Source: Carposina sasakii (Eukaryota; Arthropoda; Insecta; Lepidoptera; Carposinidae). From it: DNA of 64,000 nt. Positions 57,250 through 64,000 of the stretch are shown here, piece by piece; within the stretch, counting starts at the first letter, position 1; each line of letters opens with the position of its first letter. The position numbers and the translations under genes are program-made. The stretch spans positions 5,650,469-5,714,468 of the forward strand of contig CP053162.1 in the NCBI GenBank assembly GCA_014607495.2, written 5' to 3'. The notes beneath the pieces are model-generated. The model worked only from the letters and a program-made list of their open reading frames with translations, made no database searches and was not told the DNA's origin.

Positions 57250-57985
57250 ATGCGTGGTGGAGGACTTGTTTAACACAATCATAAATAATCTAACCATTTG
57301 AAGCACATTTACCTGGATACAACTATTGTGGACCAGGAACCAGATTACAAGAACGCTTATTGCGCGGAGATAAAGGAATTAACGCGTTAGATGAGGCTTG
57401 TAAGCAACACGATATTGCTTATAATAATCCAGATTTACCCGTGAGACATAAAGCAGACTTAGTACTGCTTAATATGGCTAAACACGCTTAAAATCGAAAG
57501 ATGCAGGTAAAGGGGAAAACTTGCATCATGGTTAGTGAGTAAAGTAATGAAAACGAAATTAAAGATGGGAGCGGGTGTTAAGTCATTTAAAGAATTAGTA
57601 TCAAATATACGATCTCAAATTCGAAAAAAGAAACCTAAAAATACAAACACAGCTATAAAGTATGCATATTTAGCTGCTAAGAAACTTTTCCCTAATAAAC
57701 ATAAAATCCGAGTACCACGAATCATTCCTTTACCCAAAACAGGAGGAATTCTTCCTCTAATACCGATATTTGCGGGATTATCAGCTTAGGAAGTTTGGCA
57801 GGAGGAGCAGCAACGTTAGCTCGTACCATCAACGATATTCGACAAAATCGTCAGGGACCTGAATCGCAACGAAAGGAAACAATATCAATAGGCAAAGGTT
57901 TATACATCAAACCGTACAAAAAAGGAAGCGGATTATTTGTAAATTGTTCAAAAAAAATCACGAGGCTACCCAAGCGTGCTTTGAG
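57250..57985 (+). pseudogene. Minor virion protein with phospholipase A2 domain, broken
   Basis: A parvovirus VP1-type PLA2 domain lies in the frame 57294-57491: a calcium-binding loop, YCGPGT, and the catalytic His-Asp pair in ACKQHDIAY. It is followed in shifted frames (57535-57789, 57795-58043) by a basic region, a hydrophobic helix (GGILPLIPIFAGLSA) and GKGLYIKPYKKGSG, resembling adenovirus core/minor capsid peptides. In such viruses these domains help breach membranes during entry. An early stop (57271) and breaks at about 57290, 57491 and 57787 make it non-functional. I read it as one gene; two separate genes are possible. Confidence 0.65.
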
Positions 57986-58332
57986 TAATATAGATATTCT
58001 GAAGTATACAAAAAATATTCATATTTTCGCGGAGTGTTCATGAAAGATCAGTTACCACCAAAAGTAAAACGCACGAATGCGGAATTGTCCATTTAGATAA
58101 TCAATTAATATGGTACTCATTGGGTAAGCTTACGTCAAAGTTAATAATTATTGTGAAATATTTCGATAGTTTTGGTAATCTGAAACCACCAACAGAACTA
58201 GTTCAGTATCTCGAGAATAACAATATTTTATATAATTATAATAGATATCAAAACTTTAATGAAGTTAACTGTGGACATTTATGTATAAAATTTCTAGAAA
58301 GATTTTGGAATAAACAGCAAACGTCTATATAA
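57975..58332 (+). pseudogene. Adenain-like cysteine protease, broken and partly deleted
   Basis: This is the maturation protease of the Polinton/adenovirus lineage. The N-terminal block (ALSNIDILKYTKNIHIF) is in the end of the preceding frame, followed by a shift near 58035. The frame 58120-58332 retains the Asp-containing strand (KYFDSFGNLKPP) and the nucleophile block VNCGHLC. The segment that should carry the catalytic His next to a Trp is missing or unrecognisable around 58070-58115. It is dead. Confidence 0.65.
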
Positions 58333-58366
58333 GTTAATCTTTGTTATTTTATTTAACATTTTCACA

Positions 58367-59043
58367 ATGACCTTTACTCTATCCATAACTGGAAACTCAT
58401 CTGTCTTATCCACGTTTTATTCACCCACTCTTCAACTTGATGGTGAATATGAATGTGCTCTAGTGTACTTGTCTACGTTTAATTCTATTCCAAATATTGA
58501 CAGTAGAAATAATAAATTTTATTATGACAAAAATAATTATTATTGAAATTCCAGAAGGAGTGTACGAACTTCAAGATATTAATGATTACATAAAAAGTAA
58601 TATTAAAGATGCATCTTTTCATTTAAATTTGTAACAATAATACATTGAAAACATCTATATTTTGCACTAAGGATGTTCATTTTGAGAAAAATAATTCACT
58701 TGGATCATTGTTGGGTTTTGACAAACAGTCTCTCAAAGCTAATATAATACATGTGTCACATCTTCCTGTAAAATTTTATCAACGACAGTGGTAAGGGTTG
58801 TGAATGTGATATAGTAAGCGGATCATTCATTAACGGAGAACCTAGTCATATTATTTATGAGTTCGCTCCAAACGTGCCACTTGGATATAGAATCATAGAA
58901 GTTCCTAAAAATATTATTTATTTTCCAATCAATCAAAACAACATTAATAGTGTTAATATCAGGTTGTTGGATATAAACAATAATTTAGTTAATTTAAGGG
59001 GTGAGGAAGTACAACTTTATTTACATCTCAAAAAAAAATGATA
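58367..59043 (+). pseudogene. Polinton penton-type (single jelly-roll) minor capsid protein, broken
   Basis: It starts with ATG and MTFTLSITGNSSVLSTFYSP, contains a conserved EYECALV block and, near 58855-59035, PLGYRIIEVPKNIIYFPI and RGEEVQLYLHLK. These are typical of the penton-like single jelly-roll protein of insect Polintons. At least three frame breaks (about 58533, 58630, 58785) interrupt it. Position directly before the major capsid gene agrees. Confidence 0.7.
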
Positions 59044-59179
59044 GTCTATAATAAAATATGTAAGTTCAAAAAGTAAAAAGTTCAGTTCACATCAAGGTAT
59101 CTCAAAAGGAACACCTAAACCTAAAATTCAACTTACTCAGGAAAACATAAAACTTTCTCAAACAAATCGGATTGATAAA

Positions 59180-60394
59180 ATGAACATGTTGGATATATTG
59201 TCGACCCCAGCCTATGATAATACAGTGGACAGCATCGAATTTCATTCTTATAAAACCATATATAACTAGTTTCAACAGGAACGATGAGATTCGCATACCT
59301 ATTAATCAACAAGATTTATACATATTACCATCAGCGAGTACATTATATTTGGAAGGCAAAGTTATTGTAAACAAAAAAGATAACAAAGACGTAGCTACGA
59401 GTGTTCATTTTACAAATAATCCTTTGCTTTACTTCTTTCAAGAAATTCGGTATGAGCTAAATGGTATAGAAATTGATAAAATAAAGAACGCAGGTATCAC
59501 TACTACTATGAAATCATTACTTTCTATGAATGAAAACGAGTCAAGAATGTCTAAAGCTTGGGGGTGGGATATTGATGGTACGAAAAATGTAAATTCTGGT
59601 TATTTTTCTGCTTCTATACCCCTCTCTTATATTCTCGGATTCGCTGAAGATTACAAAAAAGTTATAATAACTGCAAACATGAATTAATCTTGTTGAGAAG
59701 TAATACTAACCTGAACGCTGTGAAACTGAGCACAGGTGAAGTATTAGACGATATCGAAATCACCAAAATTATCTGGCGTGTTCCACATGTTAAGGTATCT
59801 GATAGGGAAAAACTTAATTTGTTAAAAGTTTTAGACAAAGACAGATCCATACAATTAGTGTTCAGAAATTGGGATCTATACGAATATCCTTTATTACCAA
59901 AAACCACAAAACATACGTGGTCTCTTAAAACTTCAACTCAAATCGAAAAACCTAGATATGTCATAATAGGTTTGCAAACTAACAGGAAAAATAATGCGAG
60001 TGCAGATATGTCTCGTTTTGATCATTGTAATTTACGGGAGGTCAAGGTTTATCTTAATTCGACTTATTTTCCATATGAAAACCTTAATGTAAGTTTTTCT
60101 AAAGATAATGTTGGTTTATTATACGAGCAATATGTTAAATTTCAACAGTCCTACTTCGGACGTCGCATGGAACCTTTACTTAACCTCAAACAATTTAAGG
60201 ATATTGCTCCGTTGTTTGTTATCGATTGTTCTAGACAAGTAGATAACTTGAAGACGGGAGCTGTAGTGGACGTAAGAGTAGAAATAGAGAGTGATACTGA
60301 TTTACCCGATAATACTTCAGCTTACTGTCTTATCCTTAATGATTGCATAGTCGAGTATAAACCATTGAGCAGTCTAGTCAAGAAAATATCATGA
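59180..60394 (+). pseudogene. Polinton major capsid protein (double jelly-roll), two frame breaks
   Basis: The hexon-like coat protein. It opens with MNMLDILSTPAYDNT at 59180, shifts near 59260-59280 and continues in frame from there to a TAA at 59685. It then continues from 59690 to 60394 in another frame without further stops. Recognisable blocks are IRIPINQQDLYILPSAS, FFQEIRYELNG and, in the second half, KFQQSYFGRR. Total length near 400 aa fits. The final TGA overlaps the next ATG (ATGA), a compact arrangement. Two breaks inactivate an otherwise well-kept gene. Confidence 0.75.
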
Positions 60395-60843
60395 CTCCTG
60401 ATATAAAAATAGTTGATATCCAAGGATTTAAAGATTTAAACAATAAATTTATCATAAAAGAGATGGCGATAGCTACTCCGTGTTATACACAGACATTTTT
60501 AATTAAACCGCCGTATTCGTTTAACTACTTATCTTTACAAGAAAAAAAGCAAGTGAAATGGTTAGAAAGAAATCGTGGCATTTATTGGAGTGAGGGACAC
60601 ATTGATTATAGAGAATTTAAACGTATTATCTCACCATACTTACAGCATAAAACAGTTTTAATGAAAGGTGGGGAAAAAATAAAGTGGTTGACGGAATTGA
60701 CACCAAAATGTAATCCACAAGATGTTGGAGAAAAGGGGTGTAGTAATTTATTACAATTATGTAACCAATATTGTAAAGATTATGATTTTAATTGTATTTT
60801 TCACACAAAGCACTGTGCTTTAAAAAATGTACTTGTGTATTAA
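60391..60843 (+). CDS. Conserved Polinton accessory protein, intact ORF, unknown function
   Basis: An unbroken 150-codon frame starting with ATG and overlapping the major capsid stop by 4 nt. It begins DIKIVDIQGF followed by KEMAIATPC, then contains WLERNRGIYW and GGEKIKWL, and ends in a cysteine/histidine-rich part (CSNLLQLCNQYC, HTKHC). The D-x-Q start and later Asp/Glu residues could fit an RNase H-like exonuclease fold, but this is a weak inference. It resembles small proteins I associate with insect Polinton-like elements. It is the only intact plus-strand Polinton gene here. Confidence 0.6.
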   Translation: MTPDIKIVDIQGFKDLNNKFIIKEMAIATPCYTQTFLIKPPYSFNYLSLQEKKQVKWLERNRGIYWSEGHIDYREFKRIISPYLQHKTVLMKGGEKIKWLTELTPKCNPQDVGEKGCSNLLQLCNQYCKDYDFNCIFHTKHCALKNVLVY

Positions 60844-60957
60844 AAAATGGTACATCGAAAATAAAAATATCCTCGAATTCGATTAAGTAATGAAAAATAA
60901 ATATTATATATAATTGAGTTATCTATGTGTTTGATTTAAGCCCACAGCAAACAGAAG

Positions 60958-61132
60958 ACGTAATTAACATGCGTTAGAGCGTTAAAGCATTCCAACCGCG
61001 TTGTGTTGTATTGAACTAGGCTATACCTATCCTGTCAAACAGAACGATACGCGATGCTCTAACACAGCGTTATGAAACGGATGAACGGTATGAATAAAAC
61101 GCTAACACTGTACCGCGTGTTAATAACGTTCT
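60958..61132. repeat. Possible MITE inside the Polinton
   Basis: The left end cgtaattaacatgcgttaga and the right-end complement cgttattaacacgcgg are similar but imperfect inverted repeats. The GC-richer interior differs from the flanks. It occupies the spacer after the last plus-strand gene. Confidence 0.35.
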
Positions 61133-61363
61133 ATTTTGCTGACGTCTTTAACTAAATCACGACTATCAATAAAGATTAATGTATGGTGTGTATAGGATTT
61201 GAACATAAGACATGATAGCGAGACATTCATCTTTATCATTAGTAGGGATTTATTAAGATTAATAAAATACCAAATTATATAACTTATCCAAATACTTTAT
61301 TCACTAGACATATAGATTATGAGAAAATTATAAACAGAATTCCTTTTTTACAATTAAACTGTC

Positions 61364-61525
61364 TTAAAAACCTACACTATAACCACAAATTTTTTTAGAA
61401 ATTTTGCTAACCAAACTCTCCGCACTGTCTATGATTTCGTCGTACCCTTCGTCTGCAACATATTGTGCGTTTAAAAGTATATTTTCACTATCAATTTCTT
61501 GATCTTCATAATCATTTATGTTCAT
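61364..61525 (-). CDS. Small acidic ORF, 53 aa, unrecognised
   Basis: An ATG-started minus-strand frame, MNINDYEDQEIDSENILL onwards, rich in Asp and Glu in the first half and ending KKICGYSVGF. It begins 11 bp after the end of the ORF at 61537-61767 on the same strand, suggesting a pair or one gene split by a frame break. Function is unknown. Confidence 0.4.
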   Translation of the reverse strand: MNINDYEDQEIDSENILLNAQYVADEGYDEIIDSAESLVSKISKKICGYSVGF

Positions 61526-61536
61526 AATTTTTATTA

Positions 61537-61767
61537 TTAAAACTCTATTGCCTTCGTTGATTTTCTGTTCATTACAAATGATGGTGGTGCTCCGGGAGTA
61601 CTCCTTCTATGGACTTTATTCTGAATATTCAGCTGTTTCTTATGTTTGGGCAAAGTTTTTTTTATTTTAATTTTGTTAACTAAATCATTATTATGAACTT
61701 CTTCTAATCTCCATTCAGGAGATTGCGCGTTTTGTGAAAATAATATCGGATCATCATACGACTCCAT
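61537..61767 (-). CDS. Small ORF, 76 aa, unrecognised
   Basis: An ATG-started minus-strand frame with MESYDDPILFSQNAQSPEW, a Lys-rich middle (KIKIKKTLPKHKKQ) and a basic Arg-containing end. It lies in the Polinton's minus-strand region downstream of the polymerase. No family is recognised; it could be a Polinton accessory protein. Confidence 0.4.
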   Translation of the reverse strand: MESYDDPILFSQNAQSPEWRLEEVHNNDLVNKIKIKKTLPKHKKQLNIQNKVHRRSTPGAPPSFVMNRKSTKAIEF

Positions 61768-61789
61768 TTTCTGTAACGAAGAAATAATA

Positions 61790-63225
61790 ATTTATACAAA
61801 CTCATAGTATTATTATCATAAATAGGAAGGTGACAATTAAAATAATAAATATTTGGAATGACACTTAATAATCAATCATCGTCTGCTTAGATACATCGCA
61901 AATCTATATTTTTAAAATATAGGTAAACTTACCAAATTGATTAGATAAACAAATCATTGTAGAAGGTTCAAGTCACCCAACTAACTGTTACTAGTGTTTT
62001 ATAATTGTTTTGCTATATGCTAAGCGTACGACTAATAGAAAATCCTAATCGATCTGGTGTTTACATAGATATTTACATACATACATACATATGTGCATAT
62101 ATATGTGCATATAGTCACACCCATTATCCTTCAAAGAGATTGGTTAGAAGGGTGTAAATTACATACCCACTTTTCACCAGTTAACCTATTAAGACCCATG
62201 TGGTAAGGGGTGAGCCTACCGCCACCTAGAGACTTACTTATTCCAAACGTGAATGTAATCTAGTAATATTGCTTTGGTCATCAAATTATATCCACATGAA
62301 CAACGCGTAACACTGACCTATATTTCATTTCTGATCAGGTTACATCAAGATTATGTAAGATGCGTATAGGTATACTATGAATAAGGTGATTCATAGGTAC
62401 CTACGCAACATATCTACTCATAGTTTTATTACTAGCAGCCCGCACACGACTTCGTCAACGTGAACTCAATAGTCTATGTGATCAGAGGTAATTTTAAGCT
62501 ATAAAACTGCTAATTATCATCAAAATACGTTCACTGGATTTTTTGTTGAAAAAGTAACAAACATCTAATCATCTTTACATTCTATCAACCTTACATTTAT
62601 AATATTAGTAGGTTATTGAGATTTTATCATTTTTATCTTCTATCAATCTATTTTATTAGAAAAAACTGTCTTAATGCATACTTAGTAGACACACATAATT
62701 ACATCTCGCTTCTACTAAAAATCCTATTTTAGAGTTCATGGTTACCCTAGGAATTAAAGGAAGGAAATTAAAAACTTATGTTTCAAATACATACTCAAAT
62801 TAAATTTATTTTATAATAATTATGTACATACTTGGATATATTTTACATTTCAATTGATTGTATCTGTGTGATGTAAGCGTATATTACTTATAATTAATTT
62901 AACTTTATTTTACATTTAACTTAAAAGTAGGAACCTATTTGATGCAGGAGTAGAGTAGGTATTTAGTATATTATTTTTAACTGCGTACAATGGTCAGTGT
63001 ATCATATTATCCTATTTTTGATTCAAAATACTCTGTATTCAAACGTGATAGAGTGCATCTGGGTAGTACTAACGAAATATTATACAAGTTTAGGAGTATA
63101 GTACATCATCAATCAGTTCACATAGTACAGAATTTATCATTAAATATAAAAATATTATACCTACACACGAGTATTAAAAAATAACAAGGGTAGGTACAGC
63201 GCTTTTTAAAAAATAAAATATAAAA
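61790..63225. other. Spacer between small ORFs and polymerase
   Basis: No supported gene. A microsatellite with acatacatacat lies at 62070-62110, followed by gcatatagtcacaccc (62106-62122), which resembles the end of R1-type repeats. It may therefore hold host TEs inserted in the Polinton. Confidence 0.45.
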
Positions 63226-63229
63226 TATA

Positions 63230-64000
63230 TCAATTCAATTTTTTTTTAAAGATTGCTGCATTTCCCCAAGCGCGAGTTGATATTTTATTACAACAAATGA
63301 ATCTTTTATCATCATTATTAGATAAAGCAACTTTATCAACACTTTGAGTAAATAATTGATGTTTTATCGACTTAAATAAAATATTTTTTCGTTTAATTAC
63401 ATCGCTATTAAAAAGTACATTTTCGTAATCCGACACAGTTAAATTACGCACAACTGGTGATTTCACACCTTTAGCTTTCTTAATAACTTTGTTGCAAGTT
63501 TTTAAACAATATAATTTAGATCGCAAACCAACAAAATCAGTTATGATGGTCCCTCCCATCTCATCCTTAAAAAGACCAGGTATTTTTTTGTTAACTAGAG
63601 GAAGGTTCCACATATTGGTGGGAGCGTAATTGCTAGTATCAAAGTAAGTCTGAAAGGTTTGCTTTAAGTCAGAAAAAAAATCTTTAGTGGACAATAGGTA
63701 AACAAAGGAATCCGTATCCGTGTAACACAATTTTACTCTATCTTTGTAGAATGGTTTGATAACATTGTAGTGAAAATTATACATGTGAGATTTTGATAGT
63801 TCTAGAACCGTAAAACCAATGTAAATTGGTTTATCTAAAGTAATGTGGTCAAGATTCATTTGAATCGCAACTAAGTTTTCTGTGAACACTGAAACACTGT
63901 GAAAATATGGGTTGGCTATCAATTTCTCTGCTTCTAACGATTTTTTGGTTGTATTATGGTTATCCGACCATGTATTTACTAATTTTACATTTACTCGTTT
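63230..64000 (-). CDS. Protein-primed DNA polymerase B (Polinton), C-terminal part
   Basis: This family-B polymerase replicates the element using a protein primer. The open frame runs from the stop at 63230 back to the window edge (about 256 codons) without interruption, so the start lies outside. The catalytic motif C is CYTDTDSF (about 63715-63740). Upstream is GFTVLELSKSHMYNFHYN and downstream KKAKGVKSPVVRN, all typical of Polinton polymerases. The polymerase and exonuclease N-terminal regions are beyond the window. It is convergent to the plus-strand capsid block. It is unbroken here, unlike most plus-strand genes. Confidence 0.9.
   Translation of the reverse strand, partial: KRVNVKLVNTWSDNHNTTKKSLEAEKLIANPYFHSVSVFTENLVAIQMNLDHITLDKPIYIGFTVLELSKSHMYNFHYNVIKPFYKDRVKLCYTDTDSFVYLLSTKDFFSDLKQTFQTYFDTSNYAPTNMWNLPLVNKKIPGLFKDEMGGTIITDFVGLRSKLYCLKTCNKVIKKAKGVKSPVVRNLTVSDYENVLFNSDVIKRKNILFKSIKHQLFTQSVDKVALSNNDDKRFICCNKISTRAWGNAAIFKKKLN

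Larger units (their letters stand above)
53400..64000. mobile_element. Polinton/Maverick element, degraded, truncated by the window edge
   Basis: The hallmark set occurs together: protein-primed DNA polymerase B, retroviral-type integrase with chromodomain, packaging ATPase, adenain-like protease, and double- and single-jelly-roll capsid proteins. A PLA2-bearing minor virion protein and two or three accessory ORFs are added. The plus-strand block (54-60.8 kb) and the minus-strand polymerase converge on a 2.4-kb spacer. Most plus-strand genes have several frame breaks. The terminal inverted repeats were not identified: the left end is unclear and the right end lies outside the window. Confidence 0.9.

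Noticed and set aside
57250..57491. Separate endogenous parvovirus (densovirus) insertion
   Set aside because: The PLA2 domain is embedded among Polinton genes on the same strand and is followed by an adenovirus-like minor capsid segment; no parvoviral NS1 or VP jelly-roll is seen nearby.

Overview
This is eukaryotic, AT-rich, repeat-laden DNA that reads as a moth or butterfly (Lepidoptera) genome. The evidence is a tandem cluster of insect chemosensory protein (CSP/OS-D) genes that all share one intron position and phase, lepidopteran-style SINE and LINE tails, GT-AG introns and long TE-filled spacers. The species cannot be fixed from sequence alone. CSP labels 1-9 below are local labels, not gene names.

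Layout. (1) 1-7.2 kb: TE fragments plus two diverged tandem copies (A at 2.1-3.1 kb, B at 5.4-7.2 kb, and an orphan exon at 3.7 kb) of an unrecognised secreted-protein gene built from phase-0 exon modules: a signal-peptide exon, repeat exons carrying an F-T-T-L-S motif, and an amphipathic C-terminal module. (2) 7.2-13.7 kb: no gene seen, repeats only. (3) 13.8-52.8 kb: nine CSP loci. CSP1, 2, 3, 6, 7 and 8 are intact (107-124 aa, signal peptide, four cysteines, one phase-1 intron). CSP4 is the only one on the minus strand and has an insertion in exon 2. CSP5 has part of exon 1 inverted in place. CSP9 carries one extra base in the signal peptide. Introns and spacers hold MITEs, SINEs, LINE tails and a broken mariner. 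(4) 44.6-48.5 kb, inside the CSP cluster: two intronless tandem copies of EFHB/CFAP21, an axonemal microtubule inner protein, on the minus strand. (5) 53.4-64 kb: a Polinton/Maverick element running off the right edge. On the plus strand it carries a packaging ATPase, a conserved Polinton-type protein, a fibre-motif protein, a chromodomain integrase, a phospholipase A2 minor virion protein, an adenain-like protease, penton-type and double-jelly-roll capsid proteins and an intact accessory ORF. A convergent protein-primed DNA polymerase B lies on the minus strand. The morphogenesis genes and integrase carry many frame breaks, while the polymerase is open to the window edge.

The CSP genes form a birth-and-death cluster of small secreted carriers of hydrophobic ligands. 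The EFHB pair probably came from retroposition followed by local duplication and is unrelated in function. The Polinton is a decayed endogenous virus-like transposon. The most unusual items are the modular secreted family at the left end, the CSP locus broken by an in-place inversion, the EFHB pair whose poly(A) signals overlap their stop codons, and the PLA2-bearing Polinton.
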